64,000 nucleotides of DNA from Thalassovita autumnalis (GTDB lineage Bacteria > Pseudomonadota > Alphaproteobacteria > Rhodobacterales > Rhodobacteraceae). Below the pieces are notes generated by a model, which was not told the origin of the DNA, ran no database searches, and saw nothing but the letters and a program-made list of their open reading frames with translations. Each line of letters starts with the position of its first letter. The stretch's first letter is position 1. The translations under genes and the position numbers were made by a program. Below are positions 55,683 to 64,000 of this stretch, one piece after another. The stretch lies in contig NZ_CYSB01000047.1 in NCBI RefSeq assembly GCF_001458255.1, positions 1-64,000 of the forward strand, in the 5' to 3' direction.

Positions 55683-58600
55683 TCAACCGCGCTGTGCCAC
55701 CATTTCACGGAACTGGGCTAGCTGTGTTTCCAGTGCCTTGGCCCGGGCAATCATTTCATCAGTCAGCTGCGCCTCAGCCGCGACATCGCGGATGAAGTTC
55801 ACCGATTTCACCACATCGCGCCAACGTGGATTGGCGGGCAGCGTGTCCACCAGCAGGTATTTGTCCAGCGTGCGTGTCTGCAGTGAGGTCTTATCCAGAT
55901 TGACCCGCCAGATGCCGGAGGTTTCGGCAAATTCGATTTTGCCCTTGCCGGTCAGATCGCTCCAGAGGGTGAGGGTGCCGGACATCAGATCGACAATGCA
56001 TTGGCGGTAGGCATCATTGCTGGGGGCGGGGGTGGCCTCAGCCCCGGCGGGCGCGATGAGTGAGGGCAGCGAACTGTCCACCACATCGCGCAGTGAATGC
56101 ACAAAGGCGCCGGGGCGTTTGCCCGCAGGCGACAGCAGGATCGCCTTACCGCCGCCCGCTTCGGGCATCATCGCAAAGACCGAGGCACCGATGGTCTGAT
56201 CGCCCAGGCTCAGGCTGATCTGTTCCGGGTCATCATCGGCCTCCACCGCCGAAAGCTGCAGATGCGCCTGTGGTGGCAGCAGATCGGACAGCAGGCTCTG
56301 ATTCACCTGAATAGATCGATCCAGCAACTGTTCGGCCTGCGCATTCACATAGGTGACCACATCGCGGGCGTTCACGCAGATCAGCCCATCGTCGAGGGTA
56401 TCGAGCAGCTGCGTCATCCGCCGCTGGCTGAGGCGCAGGGCATCCTCAATCTGGACGCGGCGCTCAATCTCCTCGCGCAGTTCCAGGTTCTCCTCGCTGC
56501 TGCGATGGGCGCGTGAGGCTTGCAGCAGGGTGCGAATGCGCGACAGCAGTTCATCCTTCACAAAGGGTTTCACCACATAGTCGTTTGCCCCGGCTTCAAA
56601 GCCCGCGATCATATCCGACGACCGGCCGCGCGCCGTCAGCAGGATGATCGGCAGCTCATGCAGACCATAGCGGCGGCGCAGCTGTTGCGTGACCTCCAGC
56701 CCGTTGATCCCCGGCATCATCACATCCAGCACAATCAGGTCCGGTTTGGCGGTGGCGACCGAGCGCAGCGCCTCTGCCCCGCCAGCGGATTTGATGACCT
56801 GATAGCCCTGTGGCAGCAGTACGTTTTGCAGTACCTGCAGGTTGATCGGTTCATCATCCACGGTCAGGATCACCGGTGCATCCTCGACCAGCCCACTTTG
56901 TTCCGCACGGGCGGGCAGTGGGGTGTGTTGCGGTGTCGGCAGGGTTTGGGGGGCAAATTCATCCGGGGCCTGCGGCGCGGGCGCATCGCTGACCGGCAGG
57001 TGTACCTCAAAGGTGGAGCCGTGCCCCAGTTTTGAGGTGACCTCAATCCGGCCTTCCATCAGCACCGCCAGATTGCGCGCGATGGTCAGGCCCAGACCGG
57101 TGCTTTTGGGGCCTTGGGTGCCGGGAGTGAGCTGTTCCAGCGGGTGAAAGATCAGATCAATCGACTCGGCCGCGATGCCCGGGCCCTGATCGGTCACGGC
57201 GACCACAATGTCATCACCGTCCTGCCGGGCCGCAATGGTGATGTCACCGCCGCCGCCGTATTTGGCGGCGTTGGAAATCAGGTTGAACAGGATCTGTTCA
57301 TAACGCACCGGATCGGCCCAGACGGCGGGCAGATCTTCGGGCAGGTCCAATATGACCTCCAACGGTTTTTCCAAGGATCCGCTGGCCATCATCGGTTCCA
57401 CCAATTGCGCGACATTGCGCAGGGAATGACCCACATTCACCGGCTGCAGGTCCAGCCGCATCCGGCCTTCGCGAATGCGGTAAATGTCTAGGAGGTCATC
57501 CACCAGTCGCGACAACCGCCGGGCCGAGGAGGTGATGAGCCGCAGCTGGCTTTTCTGGCCCGGCTTCATCTCGCCCATGGCGCCGGCCTCCAGCGTTTCC
57601 AGAATGCCGATGATGCCGTTCAATGGCGTGCGCAGCTCATGGCTGGTGTTGGCCAGAAAACGGTCCTTGATCCGGTCGGCCTCCTCCAGCTTGGCGTTTT
57701 TCTCTTCGATCTGGCGCAGGTTCTGTTGCAGCGCATCATTTTTGTCGCGGATCAGGTCCAGCTGATCGCGCAGGCCTTTGCGCATCGAAGACACGGCCGA
57801 GGACAGCTGGGCATATTCCACCGGGCTGTCATATTCCGGCAGGTTTTCGTTCAGGTTGCCGTCGGCCACCGCGCTTGCGGCCTCGGCCAGGCGACGGATC
57901 GGGCGGGTCAGCGATTTGGAAAAGAAGAACAGGAGCAGGGACAGCGCGGCCAACGTGCTGGCGCCGATGATGGTCAATGCGGTGCTGAGGCGGCGTGAGT
58001 TGAAAAACGCATCTTCCATGCTGGCCTCCGCCACCACCAGCCAGGGCGGATCGGGGTGATGCAGCTGACCCCAGGCGCTGAGCGTTGGGCTGCCCATCAG
58101 CCCGGCCTCCAGAATGGCGACGGCGGCGGGGTTTGTCAGCTCCGCCGGCAGGGGCAGGGCGCGGCCAAATTGATCGCGGATCGCGGCGTCAGAACTGGCA
58201 ATCACCGCACCGCCTTCGCTGAGCACGGTGAGCGGCGTTTCACTGCGGGCCAGCAATGTCTGGATGCCACTAGTAGGCATACGCAGGATCAGCGCGCCGC
58301 GTTTGCGCGAATGCAACCGCACCGGCACCGCGACATAGCCGGCAAAGGTTTCAGTCACCGCATCAAGGGAGAAGTCCTGAATGATCGGTTCAATCCCCGC
58401 CTCCCGGCTGAGCGCATCATGGGCGCGTTCCAGCCCGGCGGCGCTGCCGTCAAGAAACCGGCCCAGATAGGCATCGGGGGCAGAGGCATAGACAACCTGC
58501 CCGTAGCGATCGACAAGATAGAGGTTGTCAAACGGGCTGTCGGCCAGAAAGCTGAGGAAACCGGCGTGAAAGCGGCGATAGACGTTGGCATATTCCAGCG

Positions 58601-59009
58601 CCTCACGCAGCAGCCGGTCCCCGGCACCGATGCCATCAGGTTGACCCCCGGCGCGGCCAACCTCAAAAATATCGCGCAGCAGGGCGCCACCTGCCCGTTC
58701 GCCGCCGGGCAGCTGCCGGATCGCGTAGCTGAAGCCGTAGAAGTCGCCGACCGAGTAGCGGACGTTTGAACTGAGCGCCAGATCCTCGGCCTGTTTGCGG
58801 GCATGGGTCAGGTATTGGCTGATCTCAGAACTTTTGGCGTTGCGGGCAAATCCAACCTTCTGAAAGGTTTCCGAGGTGATGGTCTGATTGACCAGCGCAT
58901 AAAAGACCCAGCCGCCCAACGTCAGCGGCAGGACGGATGCCACCAGAAAGGTCACCAGGAGGCGGGCGCGAATTCCATTGAGCAACGCTAGGGTCCTTTT
59001 CTGGGCCAA
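55683..59009 (-). CDS. Hybrid sensor histidine kinase/response regulator
   Basis: 1108 residues. Membrane segment at about 16-38, a large periplasmic sensor region (about 40-335, cache-like), second membrane segment at about 340-360, HAMP (about 362-415), coiled coil, HisKA with SHELRTPLNG (His457), an HATPase with NAAKYGGGGDITI and STGLGLTIARNLA, and a receiver domain with the phospho-acceptor Asp762 in LDVMMPG. A PAS-like segment (LDTLDDGLICVNARDVVTYVN) and an unrecognised C-terminal region complete it. It would autophosphorylate at His457 and pass the phosphate to Asp762. The start appears to be a TTG without a clear ribosome site and is uncertain. The signal and output are not evident. 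Confidence 0.88.
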   Translation of the reverse strand: MAQKRTLALLNGIRARLLVTFLVASVLPLTLGGWVFYALVNQTITSETFQKVGFARNAKSSEISQYLTHARKQAEDLALSSNVRYSVGDFYGFSYAIRQLPGGERAGGALLRDIFEVGRAGGQPDGIGAGDRLLREALEYANVYRRFHAGFLSFLADSPFDNLYLVDRYGQVVYASAPDAYLGRFLDGSAAGLERAHDALSREAGIEPIIQDFSLDAVTETFAGYVAVPVRLHSRKRGALILRMPTSGIQTLLARSETPLTVLSEGGAVIASSDAAIRDQFGRALPLPAELTNPAAVAILEAGLMGSPTLSAWGQLHHPDPPWLVVAEASMEDAFFNSRRLSTALTIIGASTLAALSLLLFFFSKSLTRPIRRLAEAASAVADGNLNENLPEYDSPVEYAQLSSAVSSMRKGLRDQLDLIRDKNDALQQNLRQIEEKNAKLEEADRIKDRFLANTSHELRTPLNGIIGILETLEAGAMGEMKPGQKSQLRLITSSARRLSRLVDDLLDIYRIREGRMRLDLQPVNVGHSLRNVAQLVEPMMASGSLEKPLEVILDLPEDLPAVWADPVRYEQILFNLISNAAKYGGGGDITIAARQDGDDIVVAVTDQGPGIAAESIDLIFHPLEQLTPGTQGPKSTGLGLTIARNLAVLMEGRIEVTSKLGHGSTFEVHLPVSDAPAPQAPDEFAPQTLPTPQHTPLPARAEQSGLVEDAPVILTVDDEPINLQVLQNVLLPQGYQVIKSAGGAEALRSVATAKPDLIVLDVMMPGINGLEVTQQLRRRYGLHELPIILLTARGRSSDMIAGFEAGANDYVVKPFVKDELLSRIRTLLQASRAHRSSEENLELREEIERRVQIEDALRLSQRRMTQLLDTLDDGLICVNARDVVTYVNAQAEQLLDRSIQVNQSLLSDLLPPQAHLQLSAVEADDDPEQISLSLGDQTIGASVFAMMPEAGGGKAILLSPAGKRPGAFVHSLRDVVDSSLPSLIAPAGAEATPAPSNDAYRQCIVDLMSGTLTLWSDLTGKGKIEFAETSGIWRVNLDKTSLQTRTLDKYLLVDTLPANPRWRDVVKSVNFIRDVAAEAQLTDEMIARAKALETQLAQFREMVAQRG

Positions 59010-59340
59010 AGGGGCGCCGGGCGGGGCGCGGTGGTTTCGTTATCTTCGGCGATTTGACCGGCCTGGGGCAAGGGGGCGCGGTGAGCGAGGTGGTTCTAGG
59101 GACTTGGCGGTCTGTGATGTAACATGTTGATTTTATTGCAGTCGGCGCGGACCAGCGCGGCAGTTTGACGAAACTTACGATATTTCAGGTGTCTTTGCGG
59201 CGGCCAGCCCCGTTTGATTAAGCCACCCGCTGCCGGGGGGAGACCGGGCAGGAACGGGGCAAGATTTCGTGTGATTGCACGGGTGTTTTCGGGGGCTGCG
59301 GAGCGCGGTCTTTGACACTAGGATCCACCGGGAGGATTAA
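59010..59340. other. Divergent intergenic region between the kinase and the second family-5 SBP gene
   Basis: 331 bases. A GGGAGGATTAA ribosome site precedes the SBP start. No reading frame, clear promoter pair or strong inverted repeat was found; only weak TTGACG-like matches without a good partner. Confidence 0.5.
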
Positions 59341-60996
59341 ATGAAGAAGACTGTATTTGCCGGGCTGATGACCACGGCCAGCTTGATGGCAACCGTTTCG
59401 GTTGCGGAACAATCGGTTGTCACCGCGCTGCCGGAACAGGTTACGGCGTGGGTGGAAAACTATAACCCCTTCAACCAGACCACCGCGCTGCCGTCGGTTC
59501 TGCACCTGATGTATGAGCCGCTGATCATCTTTAACGCGATGAACGGTGGTAAGCCGGTGTTCCGTCTGGCCACGGATTTCCAGTATTCGGATGACCTGAG
59601 CAGCATCGACGTGACCCTGCGCGATGGCGTGAAGTGGTCTGATGGCGAAGCTTTTGACGCCGATGATGTGATCGCGACCTTTGAACTGGTGATGGGCAAC
59701 GCCGCGCTGGACAATCAGGGCATGGCCAAGATGTTGTCGGGTGTGGAGAAGCTGGCCGCCAACAAGGTGCGCTTTAACCTGAACACCCCATCGAGCCAGG
59801 CCATGTTCCAAATCGCCGAAGTGCCGGTGGTGCCGCAGCATGTCTGGGCCGGTGTCGATGATCCGGTGGCCTTCACCAACCCGAACCCGGTTGGCTCGGG
59901 CGCTTTGACCGCAATCCAGCGGTTCACCCCGCAGGAATATGTGCAGTGCCGCAATGAAAACTACTGGGACGCCGACAGCCTGAAGGTTGACTGCATGCGC
60001 TTCCCGCAGATTTCAAACAACGACCAGGCGCTGGCCGCGGCCGCCAATGGTGAGTTGGACTGGATGGGCTCCTTCCTGCCGGACATCGAAAACACCTATG
60101 TGTCGAAGGATCCGGACAACCACAAATACTGGCTGCCAGGCGGGTCGCTGGTGGCCTTCTACCTGAACCTGGAAAGCCAGGATGCGGGCAACAAGGAAGC
60201 GTTTAACAACGTCAGCTTCCGCCATGCGGTATCGATGGCCTTTGACCGGGATGCGATGGTTGAGATTGCCGGCTACGGCTACCCGACCATCAACGCCTAC
60301 CCCTCAGGTCTGGGCGCGTCGTTCCATGCCTGGAACGATGAGATGACCGAAGAGAAGTTTGGCCAGTACACCGCCTATGACGTCGACAGCGCCCGGTCGC
60401 TGCTGGCCGATGCTGGGTTCAAGGACGTCGATGGTGACGGTTTTGTGGAAACCCCCAGCGGTGCCGCGGTGAACGTGGATATCATCGTACCAAACGGCTG
60501 GACCGACTGGGTGAACACCGTGCAGATCGCGGTGGAAGGCCTGAACGCGGCCGGCATCAAATCCAACGTGGCCACCCCGGAAGCGGCGGTCTGGACCGAA
60601 AAGCTGATCAACGCGGACTATTCGGTTGCGATCAACGCGATTTCGGTCGGGGCAACGCCTTACACCCAGTATGAGCGCGGTCTGCATGAGCGCAATCAGG
60701 GCAAGACCCGTTTTGGCGCCGCGCGCTATTACAACGCTGATCTGAGTGCCAAGCTGGATGCCTTCACCCAGACCACCGATGTGGATGAGCAGATGGCGAT
60801 CATGGCTGAGGTCCAGCAGATCCTTGGCGCAGAAATGCCGATCGTGCCGGTGTTCAACAACCCGCTCTGGTATCAGTACAACACCAAACGCTTCACCGGT
60901 TTCTTCAATGCCGACAACCCGGTGGCCAACCCGGTTGTGCATAAGACCAACCCGGCGCGTCTGCTGCACCTCTTGAACCTGCGCCCGGCCGGTTAA
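59341..60996 (+). CDS. ABC transporter substrate-binding protein (SBP family 5, oligosaccharide or peptide type)
   Basis: 551 residues. The signal peptide ends ATVSVA; mature protein starts EQSVVTALPEQ. Family 5 features: LRDGVKWSDGEAFDADDVIATFEL and VSFRHAVSMAFDRDAMVEIAG. The N-terminal WVENYNPFNQTT and the insert pattern resemble the oligosaccharide-binding branch (cellobiose-type) more than dipeptide binders, but this is a weak impression. GGAGG precedes the ATG. A hairpin (61066-61090) separates it from the permease genes. Confidence 0.82.
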   Translation: MKKTVFAGLMTTASLMATVSVAEQSVVTALPEQVTAWVENYNPFNQTTALPSVLHLMYEPLIIFNAMNGGKPVFRLATDFQYSDDLSSIDVTLRDGVKWSDGEAFDADDVIATFELVMGNAALDNQGMAKMLSGVEKLAANKVRFNLNTPSSQAMFQIAEVPVVPQHVWAGVDDPVAFTNPNPVGSGALTAIQRFTPQEYVQCRNENYWDADSLKVDCMRFPQISNNDQALAAAANGELDWMGSFLPDIENTYVSKDPDNHKYWLPGGSLVAFYLNLESQDAGNKEAFNNVSFRHAVSMAFDRDAMVEIAGYGYPTINAYPSGLGASFHAWNDEMTEEKFGQYTAYDVDSARSLLADAGFKDVDGDGFVETPSGAAVNVDIIVPNGWTDWVNTVQIAVEGLNAAGIKSNVATPEAAVWTEKLINADYSVAINAISVGATPYTQYERGLHERNQGKTRFGAARYYNADLSAKLDAFTQTTDVDEQMAIMAEVQQILGAEMPIVPVFNNPLWYQYNTKRFTGFFNADNPVANPVVHKTNPARLLHLLNLRPAG

Positions 60997-61065
60997 GCCT
61001 GGGACAACTCCCCTGAGGGTGGCCTGTCTGGCGCATGGGATGGGCCCCCCCCTCTTGCCTCCTCC

Positions 61066-61090
61066 GTCTGGCGCAACACGCGCGCCGGAC
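61066..61090 (+). other. Intercistronic hairpin after the second SBP gene
   Basis: GTCTGGCGC (61066-61074) pairs with GCGCCGGAC (61082-61090) with one G-T pair. It lies in the 114-base gap before the permease gene and has no T run. GTCTGGCGCA also occurs as a direct repeat 40 bases upstream. Confidence 0.45.
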
Positions 61091-61110
61091 GTTGAACGAT
61101 TGGGGTCCTT

Positions 61111-62088
61111 ATGAACTTCCTCTTGAAACGACTGGCGTTTTACCTTGTGGCCTTTCTGGTGGCCGCGACGTTTAACTTCGTCATCCCGCGGATGATGCCG
61201 GGCAACCCCGCTGACATCATGCTGGCCAATGCCAATGCCGCGATGGGGCCTGAGGCCCGCGCCGCGCTGATGGCCATCTTCGGCTTCACCGAAGGCCCGC
61301 TATACCTGCAATACATCGACTACCTGAAAAGCATCTTCACCTGGGATTTCGGCACTTCGGTCAAGTTCTATCCGGTGCCTGTCACCGACATGCTAATGCA
61401 GGCGCTGCCCTGGACCCTGTTCCTGACCGGAGGGGCGCTTTTGGTGTCTTTTTCCATCGGTACGCTTCTGGGGATCCTCGCCGCATGGCGCCGGGGCACA
61501 ACGATTGACGTGATCGCCTCGCCCACCGCGCTGGCGCTGCAGTCGATCCCTTCGGTGGTGGTGGCGCTGGCGGGGCTTTATTTCTTTGGCATCGCCAACA
61601 AGGTTTTCCCGACGGCCTATGCCTTTGACCCCGCGCTGGATCCTGAGTGGTCGCTGGCCTTTGTGGGATCCGTTCTGACACATGGCTTCCTGCCGATCAT
61701 TACCCTCTCGGTCGTGTTGGTGGGCGGCTATCTGGTGACCATGCGCAACAATATGATTGGCCAGCTGGGCGAAGACTATATCGCCATGGCTGAGGCCAAG
61801 GGCCTGTCGGACGCCCGCGTGCGTTACACCTATGCCGCCCGCAACGCGCTGTTGCCGTCGGTGACCGCGCTGGCGTTGAGCTTTGGCGCGTTGTTTGGCG
61901 GTTCGCTGGTGACGGAGGTGGTGTTTAACTACCCCGGTGTTGGCAACCTCCTTTACCTTGGGATCGTGGGGCGGGATTTCCCGCTGATCCAGGGCCAGCT
62001 GCTGATCATGACGCTGGCCATGCTGACCGCCAATTTCCTGGTCGATCTGGCCTATGTCTTCCTTGATCCGCGACTGAAGAGGGCCTGA
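61111..62088 (+). CDS. ABC transporter permease (DppB/OppB type)
   Basis: 325 residues. The N-terminus FNFVIPRMMPGNPADIMLA is the variant OppB opening seen in sugar-type family-5 systems; GGSLVTEVVFNYPGVGNLLYL near the end. About six membrane segments. The TGA overlaps the next ATG (TGATG). Confidence 0.92.
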   Translation: MNFLLKRLAFYLVAFLVAATFNFVIPRMMPGNPADIMLANANAAMGPEARAALMAIFGFTEGPLYLQYIDYLKSIFTWDFGTSVKFYPVPVTDMLMQALPWTLFLTGGALLVSFSIGTLLGILAAWRRGTTIDVIASPTALALQSIPSVVVALAGLYFFGIANKVFPTAYAFDPALDPEWSLAFVGSVLTHGFLPIITLSVVLVGGYLVTMRNNMIGQLGEDYIAMAEAKGLSDARVRYTYAARNALLPSVTALALSFGALFGGSLVTEVVFNYPGVGNLLYLGIVGRDFPLIQGQLLIMTLAMLTANFLVDLAYVFLDPRLKRA

Positions 62089-62993
62089 TGACAAGCGTTT
62101 TGAAAACCTTCCTGCGCAATCGCAAAGCGGCCATCGGTCTGGCCATTGTCATAGCCTATGTGATTGTCGCCATCGCCGCGCCGTTGATTGCGCATTACGA
62201 ACCGCTGGCCCGGGTGGGGCGGCCGCATCAGGCGCCTTCGGCCGATCACTGGCTGGGCACCACCCGGATGGGGCGCGATGTGTTCAGCCAGCTGATCTAT
62301 GGCACCCGCAATTCGCTGATGGTTGGGGTTCTGGCCGGGTTCATCGTGACCGCCATTGGCACCACCATCGGCATCACTGCCGCCTATTTCGGTGGGCTGA
62401 TTGACGATGTGCTGAACTTCCTGACCAACGTTGTTTTGGTGCTGCCGCAGCTGCCGCTGCTGCTGGTTTTGGCGGCCTTCCTTGGCCAGGTTTCGCCGCT
62501 GGCGATTGCGCTGATCATCGGGTTGACCTCCTGGGCCTGGGGCGCGCGGGTCACGCGGGCGCAAGCGCTGTCCCTGAAAACCCGCGATTATATTCAGGCG
62601 GCTGAGATGATCGGGGAGCCAAGCTGGCGCATGATCCTGGTAGAGATGCTGCCAAACCTGTTGTCGATCATCGGTTTCAACTTCATCGGCTCAGTGATCT
62701 TCACCATCATCACCCAGGCCACGCTGGAGTTTCTGGGCCTTGGCAGCCCGCTGACCCTCAGCTGGGGCACCATGCTTTACAACGCGCAGAACGCCTCGGC
62801 GATCATTGTTGGCGCCTGGTGGGAGGTGCTGGCCCCCTGCGCTGCGATCGTGCTGATCGGGGTTGGGCTGTCGCTGATGAACTTCGGTGTGGATGAGATT
62901 GCCAACCCCCGCATGCGCTCGCTGGGGCAGGTGGCCAAGGCACTGCGGCTGGAACGCCGCCTCAGCCGTCAACGGATGCAGGAGGCCAAGTAA
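62088..62993 (+). CDS. ABC transporter permease (DppC/OppC type)
   Basis: 301 residues. HWLGTTRMGRDVFSQLIYG is the family signature, and TRAQALSLKTRDYIQAAEMIG the cytoplasmic coupling loop. The stop overlaps the next start (TAATG). Confidence 0.92.
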   Translation: MTSVLKTFLRNRKAAIGLAIVIAYVIVAIAAPLIAHYEPLARVGRPHQAPSADHWLGTTRMGRDVFSQLIYGTRNSLMVGVLAGFIVTAIGTTIGITAAYFGGLIDDVLNFLTNVVLVLPQLPLLLVLAAFLGQVSPLAIALIIGLTSWAWGARVTRAQALSLKTRDYIQAAEMIGEPSWRMILVEMLPNLLSIIGFNFIGSVIFTIITQATLEFLGLGSPLTLSWGTMLYNAQNASAIIVGAWWEVLAPCAAIVLIGVGLSLMNFGVDEIANPRMRSLGQVAKALRLERRLSRQRMQEAK

Positions 62994-63826
62994 TGAGCCA
63001 AGACCAATCGCCGCTGATGCAGGTGCAGGATCTGCGGATTGAATATCTGACCGCCGGGGCGCCGTTTCGGGCGGTGCGCGATGTGTCCTTTGACATCAAC
63101 CGCAATGAGGTGCTGGGCCTTGCCGGCGAATCCGGCTGCGGCAAATCCACCATCGCTTACGGGCTGATGCGGTTGCACAAGCCACCGGCGCTGATCCGTC
63201 AGGGGCAGATCCTGTTTGAAGGCCGCGATGTGCTGGCCTTTGACGACGCGGCGTTGCGGGCCTGGCGCTGGTCTGAGGTTTCGATGGTGTTTCAAAGCGC
63301 GATGAATTCGCTCAACCCGGTGATGACCGTGTTGGGCCAGTTCAGTGACATGTTGAACGCCCATCAGAAAACCGCTCGGGCGCGGGTCATCATCCGCACC
63401 GCTGAGATGTTGGAGATGGTCGGCATTCCGGCAGAACGGATGCACGCCTATCCGCATCAGCTGTCCGGTGGCATGCGGCAACGGGTGGCGTTGGCCTTGG
63501 CCCTGACGCTGCGGCCCAAGCTGATCATCATGGATGAGCCGACCACCGCGCTGGACGTGGTGGTGCAGCGTGAGATCCTGCAAGAGGTGCTGCGCCTGCG
63601 CAGTGAGCTGGGGTTCTCGGTTCTGTTCATCACCCATGATCTGGCCCTTATGGCGCAAATCTCGGACCGGATCGGCATCATGAAAGAGGGTGAGATCGTC
63701 GAGATCGGCGACACCAACCAGATCGTCAACGCGCCGCAGCATGACTACACCCGCACGCTATGGGAGGCGATGCCGGTGCTGGAGCAGGCAGAAGCGTCAG
63801 AAAGTGAGGCCGCCCATGTCCCCTAA
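62993..63826 (+). CDS. ABC transporter ATP-binding protein (DppD/OppD type)
   Basis: 277 residues. Walker A GESGCGKST, signature [15 protein letters not shown], Walker [13 protein letters not shown]. It lacks the C-terminal cysteine-cluster extension present in the dipeptide importer's DppD, in line with a different substrate group. Overlaps the following partial gene by 11 bases. Confidence 0.92.
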   Translation: MSQDQSPLMQVQDLRIEYLTAGAPFRAVRDVSFDINRNEVLGLAGESGCGKSTIAYGLMRLHKPPALIRQGQILFEGRDVLAFDDAALRAWRWSEVSMVFQSAMNSLNPVMTVLGQFSDMLNAHQKTARARVIIRTAEMLEMVGIPAERMHAYPHQLSGGMRQRVALALALTLRPKLIIMDEPTTALDVVVQREILQEVLRLRSELGFSVLFITHDLALMAQISDRIGIMKEGEIVEIGDTNQIVNAPQHDYTRTLWEAMPVLEQAEASESEAAHVP

Positions 63827-64000
63827 GGACACCATAACCCTGCCCGATATTCTGCGGCTCGAGGATCTGACCAAGACCTTCTATGTCAAACCGGTGTTTG
63901 GCCCGGCCAAGGTGGTTGAGGCACTGCGCAATGTGAATCTGTCCCTGCGCCCTGGCAAAGCGCTGGCGCTGGTCGGCGAAAGCGGATCGGGCAAATCGAC
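63816..64000 (+). CDS. ABC transporter ATP-binding protein (DppF/OppF type), cut by the window end
   Basis: The first 61 codons are visible from ATG 63816: MSPKDTITLPDILRLEDLTK, then the loop into the Walker A GESGSGKS at the edge. It is the second ATPase of the family-5 importer and continues beyond the window. Confidence 0.85.
   Translation, partial: MSPKDTITLPDILRLEDLTKTFYVKPVFGPAKVVEALRNVNLSLRPGKALALVGESGSGKS

Noticed and set aside
59160-59200. TTGACG as a -35 box for the second family-5 SBP gene
   Set aside because: No acceptable -10 box at 16-19 bases.

Overview
The window looks like part of an extrachromosomal replicon (large plasmid or chromid) of a Roseobacter-group marine alphaproteobacterium. 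It is GC-rich, carries a parA-parB-rep replication module, and combines rhamnose synthesis, KpsMTE-type polysaccharide export, RTX proteins, urate catabolism and several ABC importers. No rRNA, tRNA or CRISPR array was found. The species cannot be named from the sequence alone.

Regions: (1) 1-9.8 kb is a cell-surface locus. It holds a glycosyltransferase/sulfotransferase gene cut off by a mobile-element end, a permease/FG-GAP/UnbV fusion, two sulfotransferase-like genes, a GlfT2-like galactofuranosyltransferase and UDP-galactopyranose mutase. (2) 10-13.5 kb holds two convergent RTX genes, one a serralysin-like metalloprotease. (3) 13.6-18.3 kb holds kpsT, kpsE and kpsM with a second, GlfT1-like glycosyltransferase and a NUDIX hydrolase. 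(4) 18.3-23.3 kb is a manC-rmlC-rmlB-rmlD-rmlA operon for GDP-mannose and dTDP-L-rhamnose. (5) 23.4-28.8 kb is the replication and partition module: a DUF1612-like HTH protein, ParB, ParA, an origin with six iterons, a Rep_3-type initiator, and two identical perfect palindromes that bracket parB to rep. (6) 29-35.1 kb is urate catabolism. (7) 35.2-47.2 kb is hydroxyproline catabolism: GntR regulator, amino-acid ABC importer, DapA-family deaminase, semialdehyde dehydrogenase, D-amino-acid oxidase-like enzyme, hydroxyproline epimerase, aconitase X, a second proline-racemase-family enzyme and an XRE/cupin regulator. (8) 47.4-55.1 kb is a dipeptide-type ABC importer plus an aminopeptidase P. (9) 55.1-59 kb is a hybrid histidine kinase with a small unknown gene. 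(10) 59.3-64 kb is a second family-5 ABC importer, cut by the window edge.

How the parts fit: regions 1, 3 and 4 together could make and export a rhamnose-, mannose- and galactofuranose-containing, possibly sulfated, surface polysaccharide. Roseobacter RepA-type plasmids with rhamnose operons are known determinants of surface attachment, and this window fits that type with extra catabolic cargo. Regions 7 and 8 read as one programme: import Pro/Hyp-rich peptides, cut Xaa-Pro bonds, then degrade free hydroxyprolines to 2-oxoglutarate, as expected for use of collagen-like protein. Region 6 takes urate to glyoxylate and urea, but the allantoate-hydrolysing step is not in this window.

The most interesting loose ends are: the proline-racemase paralogue with Ser and Thr at both catalytic cysteine positions; the paired palindromes as candidate parS sites; the permease-FG-GAP-UnbV fusion; and a 265-bp MITE-like element inserted exactly at the stop codon of a solute-binding-protein gene, with a related element end at the left edge of the window.
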